NCBI GenBank assembly: GCA_000818945.1
Contig: KN805413.1
Span: 231,597 to 295,596, forward strand
Length of the DNA: 64,000 bases
Direction of reading: 5' to 3'
DNA from: Schizochytrium sp. CCTCC M209059
Taxonomy: Eukaryota > Sar > Bigyra > Thraustochytrida > Thraustochytriidae
Shown: positions 38,135-46,442 of the stretch, piece by piece
Layout: each line of letters begins with the position of its first letter
How positions within the stretch are numbered: the first letter of the stretch is position 1
The notes under the pieces: generated by a model
The model's input: the letters and a program-made list of their open reading frames with translations, nothing else
Database searches by the model: none
Told to the model about the DNA's origin: nothing
Made by a program: the position numbers and the translations under genes

Positions 38135-38662
38135 CCGCAAGATCAGCAGCAGCAGGAGCAGCAGGAGCAAAATCAGCCGCACCAAAAGCAAAAGCAGCAG
38201 CACGAGAAGCAATATCAGCGAAATCAACACAGCACTCGCGCCTTACAAAGCAATATTGCACTTCTTGGTTGCCATGTAGCCGAGACGCAAGACTGCCGGC
38301 AAAGTTCTAAAAACGCAAAGAAGAAAGGCGATGCAGTCAATGCGCAGCAAGTCATTTCCGAGTCCATCACACCGCGATTAACACCCGAAGAAGAAATTCG
38401 CGACCATCCATTATCGAATTCACCGTCTTTCTCGACAATTCTTTCGCTACCAAGTGCTGGCGTCAACGTTCGAGTCCATGTAGATACGAGAACGAACCTC
38501 GTCCGCGCGTCGCTCGTGCACAATGGCGCCGATTGTTCCGCTTTCCTCTTGCCTTCTTCACTTTGGCGCGCAGGACTCGACCTCGTGTCTTCGGAAGGCG
38601 CTAACTGTTCGTCCCCAACCTTGCAGCTCCTCGACCGGGACCTGAGCCGTCGTCTCTCGTGA
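37166..38662 (+). CDS. Poly-Q protein, possibly CFAP97-like at its N-terminus
   Basis: A 498-residue basic protein. Residues 27-60 form a charged helix, RYLETERRLHAENFALATRI, that recalls the E(R/K)--I--EN--LL--I helix of CFAP97/KIAA1430 proteins; this is a weak eye match. A beta-rich region follows at about 145-260 (ERGFKFRLHQEGIC; TSVLEIEVYDQETS; LDGESKVILLAAERS), then a poly-Q tract coded by CAG near 38092-38130, and a Gln/Lys/Asn-rich stretch. A final beta-type segment (VNVRVHVDTRTNLVRASLV) and a short C-terminus ending LDRDLSRRLS close the protein. Function unknown. The ATG at 37166 has G at -3 but is overlapped by an upstream ATG in another frame. Confidence 0.75.
38092..38131 (+). repeat. 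CAG repeat coding poly-glutamine
   Basis: About 13 CAG triplets inside the gene at 37166-38662, followed by imperfect CAG/GAG triplets. Confidence 0.9.
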
Positions 38663-38766
38663 CGCCGTCAACACCAGTCGCAGAACTCTGGCTTCAGCAC
38701 GCGCATGTCCTACGCGTCAAGCCGGCGTGAGCGAGATCAACCTCGTCATCGTGACGCCTCAGCTCG

Positions 38767-38808
38767 CAGTCGCAGTCGCAGTCGCAGTCGCAGTCGCGGT
38801 TGCAGTCC
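38767..38808 (+). repeat. CAGTCG hexanucleotide repeat
   Basis: About five perfect GCAGTC units and degenerate flanking copies, just downstream of the poly-Q gene. Confidence 0.9.
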
Positions 38809-39030
38809 CCTTCATTCGCTCGCCCTCGACATCCCCGCCCTCAGATCCTCCCCCTCCAGGTCCTCGCTGTCGCCCGAGTCCGGCGGTGTCTTTCATTCTC
38901 GCGCCTAACCTCTGTTAGAGGCGGCCGCCGCCAAGTCGACAATGGCGCTATTATGCACTTGGCGGGGCGGCGGCCCAGTGCCTTATCCGCGACCACAGTC
39001 CCTTTAGTGCCAGAAGCAACTGCGAGGAGA

Positions 39031-39061
39031 GGCGAGGCGAGGCGAGGCGAGGCGAGGCGAG
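39031..39061 (+). repeat. GGCGA pentanucleotide microsatellite
   Basis: Six GGCGA copies in the spacer, the same unit as at 31197-31221. Confidence 0.9.
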
Positions 39062-39265
39062 GGAGAGCCCAATCTCGCCGCGGCGCAGAGGCGGAGGAGC
39101 CCGCCGACGCGGGAGCCCCTGGCCCCCGTCCCCGCCCCCCTCGTTGCCCGTGCGCGCCGGCGCCGCCCTGACTCTGCGCAGTGCTCTCCGCGCACGCTCC
39201 GCGACGGCACGTGGACGCGCGGCCTCGCTCGGACGACGAGAACGTGGACAACGACGCGAGGAAAC

Positions 39266-40906
39266 ATGGAGGGGGTGGACGCCTACAGGCTCACTCAGCA
39301 CCTCAAGTCGACCGTGGACGACACAAAGCATCGCGAGATTGAAAGGCTGTTCCTTTCGTACGTGTCAGATGCGCGGCCCTCAAATCAGCAACACGTTGTA
39401 CGCGAGTTGCAGAACTTGGTCGGCCCTGAAAAACTGCATGAAGCCGTGGAGGCTTCATTGTCCACGCCCGGGCGAGTCGATGCGAACGGGTCTGCGGTAA
39501 GGCCGGGCCACACGAACGGGGTTAATATGCACGACCGCGAGGACGCTTCAGAGTATGAAGCCGACGAGTCGGAGAGCGAAGCGGTCAGTAAGAATCGCAA
39601 AGGAGCGAACAGCAGTAGCAGCAGCAGCAGCGCCGCCGCTGGAAACATCGAAATTTGCGAGGCCACGCTGCAAGCCTGGAACCACTGCGTCGAATGCAAG
39701 CGAGGCATAGCTTGCAAACGCGAACTGTGCAAAGTCTTGCGACCCTACGTGGTGCACCTTCGACAGAAACGAAGCGAGGGCGTGATAGGCGTCTGTCTAG
39801 AGAGCTGCAAGTTTTGCAACTTTTTTGACACCCTCAAACGCCGTGTTGTTCCCCACGAAGAGCAAACGTCCAGCCGAAAACGGAAGGAGGCGGCCAAAGC
39901 CAAACGCCTTGTCCAACAGTTCACCGGTCTCTTGCTCGCCCATTCTTCAGAGCGCGGCGATCCCATTATGCGTGGTCTTTACAATCATGTCATGCAGTGC
40001 GTCGAAGAAAATTGCAATTTTCGTGTCGAGTACGGCAGCTGCCGCTCCTCGCGCGCCCTCATGTTCCATCTGCAGGATTGCCGCGCAGATCAGACCAAGT
40101 CCTGCGAGCTCTGCAGCAAGCTTCCGCCACACGTTTGGCGCATGAAAAAGAAACGCCGGTCATTACCCAAACCAGCATTTGTCGTAAAGTGCATCGAAGA
40201 GGAACGCAAGAATCGTCAGCGCGAACGAAGGCGTCAGCGATCTACAAACAAGAGGACTGCAGCAAGCATCTCAGACAGCGATCCCGCAAATGCAGAGTCT
40301 GACGCCGCGACTGCCGCGAGTGGCGCAGCAGGTCCCTCGGCAGTGGCTCCCAACTCGTCTTCGCACTCTGCGTCCGCAAGTAGGGAAGCTGCGCTTTCTT
40401 TGCATACATATTCAGAGTCTCCGTTTGGCTTTTCCGACACCGCAACAAAGTCACCACCTTCAAGTGCGGTCATGTATGGAGACAACGCTGGTTCTTTGCC
40501 CGCCCCTACTCATAGCAATCACATGATTGGCGGCGAATCCTTTGCTCCGTCTCTTCAAAACGCGATGCCCTCCACGACACCACCATCCGCGCCATCCTTG
40601 TCTGCCTTTGGCGTTGACCACATGGACGCTTTTAGGCAGTCGGAGCCCATCTTTACTTCTTCCCAGGACTTTGGGGGCGGTCCGGTGTTCTCCACCGCAG
40701 ACTCTGACGGCGCATATCTCGGCGAACCAAGCGCACCAAATGGCATGTCCTTTGGACGAAGGTCGACGAACGGCGAGATGATGCCTGGCGACATTAGCAT
40801 GCTCTCGCTCGCAGACACAGATCACATGACCCCGCTCGGCAAACGCAAGCCTGACGAGCTCTATCTCCCTGGCCACTTTGACAAGCGCGGAAGAAGCGAC
40901 AGATGA
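39266..40906 (+). CDS. TAZ-type zinc-finger protein
   Basis: A 546-residue protein with two Cys/His clusters. The first, about 131-184, reads HCVEC--C--C then CLESCKFC. The second, about 214-290, reads LLLAH, LYNHVMQC--NC, GSC, ALMFHLQDC and CELC, which follows the H-x3-C spacing of TAZ zinc fingers of CBP/p300 and plant BT proteins. An N-terminal helical region (1-70) and a poly-Ser/acidic linker precede them. After the second cluster comes a very basic stretch (about 293-328) that could be a nuclear localisation signal, then a disordered Ser/Ala/Pro-rich region resembling an activation region. There is no KIX, bromodomain or acetyltransferase domain. A nuclear transcription cofactor is the likely role. 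The ATG has A at -3. It converges with the CEP164-like gene, 130 bp between stops. Confidence 0.8.
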   Translation: MEGVDAYRLTQHLKSTVDDTKHREIERLFLSYVSDARPSNQQHVVRELQNLVGPEKLHEAVEASLSTPGRVDANGSAVRPGHTNGVNMHDREDASEYEADESESEAVSKNRKGANSSSSSSSAAAGNIEICEATLQAWNHCVECKRGIACKRELCKVLRPYVVHLRQKRSEGVIGVCLESCKFCNFFDTLKRRVVPHEEQTSSRKRKEAAKAKRLVQQFTGLLLAHSSERGDPIMRGLYNHVMQCVEENCNFRVEYGSCRSSRALMFHLQDCRADQTKSCELCSKLPPHVWRMKKKRRSLPKPAFVVKCIEEERKNRQRERRRQRSTNKRTAASISDSDPANAESDAATAASGAAGPSAVAPNSSSHSASASREAALSLHTYSESPFGFSDTATKSPPSSAVMYGDNAGSLPAPTHSNHMIGGESFAPSLQNAMPSTTPPSAPSLSAFGVDHMDAFRQSEPIFTSSQDFGGGPVFSTADSDGAYLGEPSAPNGMSFGRRSTNGEMMPGDISMLSLADTDHMTPLGKRKPDELYLPGHFDKRGRSDR

Positions 40907-41036
40907 TAAAGTGCACGCGCACCCGCACATATCCTGACGCAGTTCTGCACGTATGAAACAAACGCACGATGAATTGAATAGAAAAAGTAAATGGGAGCTT
41001 GCTATGAGTGTAGGCCTATGATATACATAAGATGAT

Positions 41037-44000
41037 TTAAAGGATTTTCGGAAATGGAAGAGGGGATGGCGACCGCTGCATTGCGCCGCTACGCAGGTAC
41101 AGTCTGCTCATGTTCTCCTCTGTTCGGAATAAGTTTTCGAGATCCTCTTGACAGCGCAGTGGGCTCGGACGTGGACCGCACGCGGATCGGCACTGATCGC
41201 GCAGGACAGCAATGTGCATATTCAGCTGCTCGACGCCTCCCGGGGATCGATGATTGCCTTGGTGCGGCGGAGCCCAATCGCTTGATGCAGGGCCAAAGTC
41301 TTCGTCGCGCAGATCCATCTCTGAGTCAGCAAATTTTGGCGCATACTGGAACTGATGGTGCTGCTGTGCGCCTTGCAGCTGACGTCTTGGTGCCTGTGCC
41401 AGCAGCTTTTCGTTCAGCATGGAGATGCGCTCTACGTCAGCTGCGGCTGACGCGCACTCTGTCCGAGCTTGCTGGCGCACAAAAGATAACTTTAGTTCGT
41501 ACTCGCGAAGTGCGCTCTGATGCCGCTCGCGTTCTAGTTCGAGCAGATGCTGTGCTTTATGCATTTCTTCCCGATGCGATGCCCGCAGTTCCTGCATCTT
41601 TTGACGCCAACGCTCACTTGTTCTGTGAGCTGTTGCCGTCACAGCGTCTTGCAGCTCACGTTCGTGTTGATTTTGCAGACGCTCCAGCGTCTGCTGCGGG
41701 TGGTGGTCCGCGGAATGCTGCTGTTGTCGATGATGCTGATGATGACGCGACCCAGGAGATGTCCTGCCCTGCTCCTGCATTTCCCTGTTGCGGGCGCCGA
41801 GGTCATCGTCACGCGAGTTTTTAAGGAATTGGCTTTGCGCATTCAAAACCCGAAGCTGCTCGCGCTCAGCTTCGAGCGCTCGAACAGAGGCACTTGATTC
41901 TGCCAGCTTTTGAGCGAGCAAGTCCGCTTGCGTCGCCGAATCGCGGCCAAGCTGCTCCATGTCGCGTTTCGCAGTCTCTAAGCGCCGCATGTCCTTCTGT
42001 GCCTCCTCCAGAGCTGAAACGGAGTTATCGAGACGGCCTTGAAGAGAAAGGTTTTCTGTTTCTTTCTCGCGAACCTGCCGTGCCTGATCCTGAATTTGAG
42101 CCTTGAGCTTGCCATTCTCCGCTTCAAGGTTGGCAATACGGTCCTTGTACAGGTTCGTTTGATCGTGCAACTCCCCGACAAGATTCTGCTTCTCTAGTAA
42201 AAGATCCCGAACGCGCTTTTCGAAAGCCTGTTCCAATACTTGGTGCCGGTTCTCACGCTCGCTTTCCCACGATGCCTCGAGCCTTGTATTTGTTTCCTTT
42301 TCGAATGCTTCTCGTGCCGAGGCAAGACTGTCTCGTTCTTGCTCCAGAGAACTAATTCTGGATCTTTCTGTCGCAAGCTGCTCTTCAAGATTTGTGTTCT
42401 CTTTTTCTGCAAGCGCAACTTGGTCGCGCAATGCCTGAATGTCCTCTAGTTTCGAGTTCAGCGACTCCTTTTCGGCAATCCATCGCAGACGCTCCGCCTC
42501 GTGTTGCATGCGCGCATTGTTTAGTTGATCCAGGGTCTTGCTAACCTGCAAATTTGCCTGCGCGGACGCTTGCATTGAAGCCGCCACCTTGGCATCTGCT
42601 TGATCTCGAATCTGTACTATCGATTCATTGAGCACTCGTTTTTCTTCTTCTGAACGCATGGCTCGTTCGCGCTCGACTTCGAGTTCTTTTTCGATCGCGG
42701 GGACTGAACGTTGTTTTGCCATCTTTTCTTCGAGCGTCTCGTTAGCGACTTGGAACCGGATACGCTGCTCTTCAGCATCCTGGGTCTTCTTCGTTGCATT
42801 CTCCAGCTGTTTCTCCAGATCCTGGCACTTTTGTCGCAGAACTTCAAGCTTGCTCAGGGTTGCATAGTCCCAGTTTTTGGCGTGGACGACTTGAGATGCA
42901 GATTCTTTTGCGCAGACGACGTCGAATGCGCTAAGGGACGAGTGGCTTGCGCCAATCGTCTCCTGACACGAAGTTGACGATGCGTCATTATGTAATGAAC
43001 CACTGCCTCTCACTCCTCTGTCAGTGGCAGTGACCTTCCTGTCTTCCATTTCCTTTTCCTTTTCTTCTTCTTCTTCTTCTTCTTCTTCTTCTTCGACGAC
43101 GATTTCTTGCACCTTTCCTTTCTCTCGAAGAAGATCATTCTTCTTCGTTGTGTCAGTGAGTGGTGGCATAAACGAAGACTGGCCCATCGCAGCATGAACG
43201 TTGCCGAGGCGGCCGGTAGCAAGTGAATGATTGCGCTGTCTCCGCATTGCCATACTTGCCACTACTGGTTTCTTGTTCGCGTACATGCCTGTAGCATGGG
43301 GCCTAGAAACGAGACGTGACATTTTTGGCTGCTCCACGCTCTCCTTTTCCGGACTTGATCCAGTCGAAGACGCCTTCATGCTAGAGATTGTCGAAGAGGT
43401 CTTGCTGCGCTCGTTCTGACGTTTGTGATCTTCGATTTTCGCTCGAAATTCGTCGTCACGAGGATGCTCCCAGCGCGATTGACCGGAGGACGCTTGATAA
43501 AAGTATGGTAATCCGTCGTCGCTAGTCTCTTGCGTCCAGCCTGCGGGAAGTGGCGCGACAAGAGCTTCTTTTGCAATCCAGAGCAACTCTCGATCAGTGT
43601 CAGGATTCATGCCTAATGTAAGAGCATGCTCTCGTATGGCTTCTTCATCAACCGTTACAAGCGACGGATTTGTCTCGGACTTGTATAGCGCTGGCTGGCG
43701 GGTCTCTTTGTCAATGTTTTCTCGACCCCGAACTCTGCTACTTTCCTGTGCAGGTAAAGCGCTCGAGGGCGATCTCGCTTCTGCTTCTGACTCCGACCCT
43801 GATTCTGAAGCTGTTTCGGACTCCAACCCTGATTCCGAGCTTGAACCTGACTGCGAATCGGACTCAGACTCGGACTCGGACTCGGACTCGGACTCGGACT
43901 CGGACTCGGACTCGGATTCGGATCCTGATCCTAAATCTGATCCTAACTCTGACCCTGAATTTGAACCTGAGCCTGATGGAGTCCCCGTCCCAGATCTAGA

Positions 44001-45587
44001 GACAGATGCTGATGCTAGCACGGCTCGTGGACCAGCTTTTGAAGCAGCTGGAATGGTTGAAGAAGGTTCATCGACGGCAAGTCTCGTCTCGGTCACCCGG
44101 GGCTCCGAGAGCTTCACAAGTTCTGCATCCTGGTGTTTGGAGACGGGTGAAGACCCTGCCTCGATCTCAGACTCGGACTCGGACTCGGACTCAGACTTGG
44201 ACTCAAGCTCAGAGTTAGAGTCAGAGTCAGAGTCGGATCCTGCCCCAGACCCTGATTCAGACCCGGAATCCGAATTGAACTCTGATCCAGAATCTGAATT
44301 CGTCGACTCCGAAGCAGACTCGGACTCAGATCCGGACCCGGACCCGGACCCGGACTCGGACTCGGACTCGGACTCGGACGCGGATGCAGAGCCAGATTTC
44401 GAGCTCGAGTACGACTCTATACTTGAACTAGACTTTGACGCCAAATTTATTCCAGTTGACTCTGCAACAATGTGTGCTGCGCCATCAGTTCTATTTGTTG
44501 CAGGCTTGTCGTCTGAAGCAGAATCCTCTCGATTAAGGCCTTTAAGTTTTTCCTTCGAGCCTTCTTCAGACACGTCAGACACGCTACTTCTTCCCATTGG
44601 AGCGTGAGTCTTTGAATGATCATTGCGTGTGTCAGTCGCTAGCTCATCAAAGTCAATCTGAGAGGTAGCGCTTGTTTCAGTGTCGTCCTTTGCAGAGTAA
44701 TCCTCCGCAATAAGTGGTTCGTAAACTTTTCTTCGCGGGGGCAAAGGGGGCGCAACCTCTTCCTCCTCATTGCCAGCTTTCTCTAAACCTAGTTGTTGAT
44801 TCTTCCCTGAAGTAGGTGAAGCTTCCAGTTCATTTGAACTTAAAGTGCCTACCTCTAACTGGTTGTCACTAACATCGAGGACGACGACGTGTCCTCCTTC
44901 CTCGTTCTCTTGCTCCTGAGGATCTCGAATAGACTTTTTTTGCACTCTGTTGCCACCCAATCCTCTTGGCTCCGAGGATTTGTGCGCTTGCGCATTAATA
45001 GCTGATCCAGGTTCCGAGTCGAGGTCATCTTCTACGCTGGTAGACGTTCTTGGGGACTCGCCTTCGCTCTCGCTCTCGCTCTCGCTCTCGCTCTCGCTTT
45101 CATCACTATCATGTTCGCTTTGACTTCCGCTTTCGCTCCCACTTTCACTCTCGCTCTCGCTCCCACTACTATCTGAGATGGACGAGGAGGAGGACGCCGA
45201 AGAAGAAGACGTCGATGCCGACCCGCCGGAAGTCGTTGAACCTTCGGAGGCGCTACTCAATAGCGACGACGCCGAAGAAGACGAATGTAAAGCAGAAGAG
45301 GCTTTGCTCGACGAGGATGGAGAAGTCGATGAATTCGACCCGGACTCGCTGCCGCTGAAGATCTCGTCATCCTCATTGCTCTCGCTGCGATGAGACGCGC
45401 TCTCCTCGGTCATATCCTTGCTTACTGCAGAGTCCATTGCGCCAGAGATGCTTGAAACCCCTTGTCGGTCTTCTTCGTTCTCCGTTTGCATCTTTCGCGC
45501 CAGTTTGTCGCGCTTCCGCCGCGCTCGTTCCGCAAAGCGCTCTTCCGACGACATGAGCTCCCAGCGTTTTGCCATCTCGTCTGCCAT
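41037..45587 (-). CDS. CEP164: CEP164-like centriolar distal-appendage candidate
   Basis: A 1,516-residue protein. Residues 1-630 are disordered and acidic, with several Ser-Glu dipeptide arrays. At about 644-712 is a block with the order of the CEP164 N-terminus: a helix (EEAIREHALTLGMNP), DTDRELLWIAKEAL, VAPLPAGW, then a WW domain (GLPYFYQASSGQSRWEHP). The human protein has the same LLWLA-E-APLP-W series before its WW domain, which is why I name it. From about 905 to 1380 it is coiled coil, also a CEP164 feature. The unusual parts are the long acidic extension before the WW block and the Gln/His-rich part after the coil. CEP164 docks vesicles and the kinase TTBK2 at the mother centriole to start cilium growth. 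Orthology is probable, not proven. The ATG has A at -3. Confidence 0.75.
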   Translation of the reverse strand: MADEMAKRWELMSSEERFAERARRKRDKLARKMQTENEEDRQGVSSISGAMDSAVSKDMTEESASHRSESNEDDEIFSGSESGSNSSTSPSSSSKASSALHSSSSASSLLSSASEGSTTSGGSASTSSSSASSSSSISDSSGSESESESGSESGSQSEHDSDESESESESESESEGESPRTSTSVEDDLDSEPGSAINAQAHKSSEPRGLGGNRVQKKSIRDPQEQENEEGGHVVVLDVSDNQLEVGTLSSNELEASPTSGKNQQLGLEKAGNEEEEVAPPLPPRRKVYEPLIAEDYSAKDDTETSATSQIDFDELATDTRNDHSKTHAPMGRSSVSDVSEEGSKEKLKGLNREDSASDDKPATNRTDGAAHIVAESTGINLASKSSSSIESYSSSKSGSASASESESESESGSGSGSGSESESASESTNSDSGSEFNSDSGSESGSGAGSDSDSDSNSELESKSESESESESEIEAGSSPVSKHQDAELVKLSEPRVTETRLAVDEPSSTIPAASKAGPRAVLASASVSRSGTGTPSGSGSNSGSELGSDLGSGSESESESESESESESESESESDSQSGSSSESGLESETASESGSESEAEARSPSSALPAQESSRVRGRENIDKETRQPALYKSETNPSLVTVDEEAIREHALTLGMNPDTDRELLWIAKEALVAPLPAGWTQETSDDGLPYFYQASSGQSRWEHPRDDEFRAKIEDHKRQNERSKTSSTISSMKASSTGSSPEKESVEQPKMSRLVSRPHATGMYANKKPVVASMAMRRQRNHSLATGRLGNVHAAMGQSSFMPPLTDTTKKNDLLREKGKVQEIVVEEEEEEEEEEEKEKEMEDRKVTATDRGVRGSGSLHNDASSTSCQETIGASHSSLSAFDVVCAKESASQVVHAKNWDYATLSKLEVLRQKCQDLEKQLENATKKTQDAEEQRIRFQVANETLEEKMAKQRSVPAIEKELEVERERAMRSEEEKRVLNESIVQIRDQADAKVAASMQASAQANLQVSKTLDQLNNARMQHEAERLRWIAEKESLNSKLEDIQALRDQVALAEKENTNLEEQLATERSRISSLEQERDSLASAREAFEKETNTRLEASWESERENRHQVLEQAFEKRVRDLLLEKQNLVGELHDQTNLYKDRIANLEAENGKLKAQIQDQARQVREKETENLSLQGRLDNSVSALEEAQKDMRRLETAKRDMEQLGRDSATQADLLAQKLAESSASVRALEAEREQLRVLNAQSQFLKNSRDDDLGARNREMQEQGRTSPGSRHHQHHRQQQHSADHHPQQTLERLQNQHERELQDAVTATAHRTSERWRQKMQELRASHREEMHKAQHLLELERERHQSALREYELKLSFVRQQARTECASAAADVERISMLNEKLLAQAPRRQLQGAQQHHQFQYAPKFADSEMDLRDEDFGPASSDWAPPHQGNHRSPGGVEQLNMHIAVLRDQCRSACGPRPSPLRCQEDLENLFRTEENMSRLYLRSGAMQRSPSPLPFPKIL
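43861..43920 (-). repeat. Hexamer array coding Ser-Glu repeats
   Basis: On the plus strand GACTCG/GACTCA units; on the sense strand the units code Glu-Ser. Other arrays of the same kind lie near 44160-44220, 44310-44385 and 45060-45110 in the same gene. Confidence 0.9.
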
Positions 45588-45799
45588 TGTCCGTCGCAGC
45601 CTTGCAAGCTCACTCGATCGCCTCTTGCGTGCGGTACTCGCCGTGCTGGGGACTCACGCGAGCAAGGCTGTCCCGCGGCGCTGCAAGTGCAGTGCACAGA
45701 GAGAGAGGTCTTCAACGTTCGTATTTTGACTCGGAATGAAGGCACAAGACAGAAGCGACCGGACAAAGACCCATGAACGACAAGGCCGATCCACGTTTA

Positions 45800-45825
45800 T
45801 CTCTCTCTCTCTCTCTCTCTCTCTC
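45800..45825 (+). repeat. CT dinucleotide microsatellite
   Basis: About 13 CT units in the CEP164-like gene's upstream region. Confidence 0.95.
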
Positions 45826-46080
45826 CCTTGTCTACGCAGAGCTCCGCGCCACTCTACTTTTACCGAGTTGTTCGATGTGCAATCTAAGCTGAGAGTCTAG
45901 CGACGACCATGGTACACACCTTTCATTTCAACGGATATACTATGTTGCAAAATGGATGGGTGGTCCCTCTCCTTGCTTGCACAGGCGAAATAAGAAGAGC
46001 ATTGGCCGAAAGCAGAGGTCCCGACATGAAAGAAGGACGACGAGGCTTTGTTTGTATGAATGTGTGTATATATATCATAA

Positions 46081-46105
46081 GAGAGAGAGAGAGAGAGAGA
46101 GAGAG
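46081..46105 (+). repeat. GA dinucleotide microsatellite
   Basis: About 12 GA units upstream of the IQ-PH gene. Confidence 0.95.
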
Positions 46106-46442
46106 CTCAGATCTTTGCGTGCGTTGAATAGAAAATCCGAGCCACTCTTCTTCTTCCCCTGTTCCCTCCCTCCCTTAGCTATTGCTTTGTCTGCGAGACA
46201 ACCAAAAGAAGCGGATACTTGTTGAGGTCGCCCAATAGTCTGCTTTGCGGCCGCATCGTATTCCTTCGCCGAACTGCGCCGCGGCGCGCAGGCTGACCTT
46301 CCTCAGCAAGTCGGCCGACGCGAGCCTGAGAGCTCGCGGCGTCCGGAACCATTGGCAGCAATTCGCCTTCGCCCATCGCTGGGCAAAGGCGACTGCGATT
46401 ACGTCGAAGCAGAGAATCAAAGACTTGATCATCTCAAAGAGA

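Larger units (their letters stand above)
38663..39265. other. GC-rich spacer and leader of the TAZ gene
   Basis: About 600 bp, GC-rich, with a CAGTCG hexamer run near 38767-38808 and a GGCGA pentamer run at 39031-39061. Open stretches here are Arg/Ala/Pro-rich and overlap in several frames; no gene is supported. Confidence 0.55.
45588..46442. other. Divergent intergenic region with TC and GA microsatellites
   Basis: About 855 bp between the CEP164-like gene and the IQ-PH gene, which point away from each other. It holds a CT run (45800-45825) and a GA run (46081-46105). The plus-strand frame of the next gene is open upstream to a TTG at 46245, but no ATG is found there. Probably promoters and leaders. 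Confidence 0.55.

Noticed and set aside
43597..44607. Plus-strand 336-residue Asp-Ser-rich open frame
   Set aside because: It is the reverse complement of the Ser-Glu arrays in the CEP164-like gene and has no independent content.
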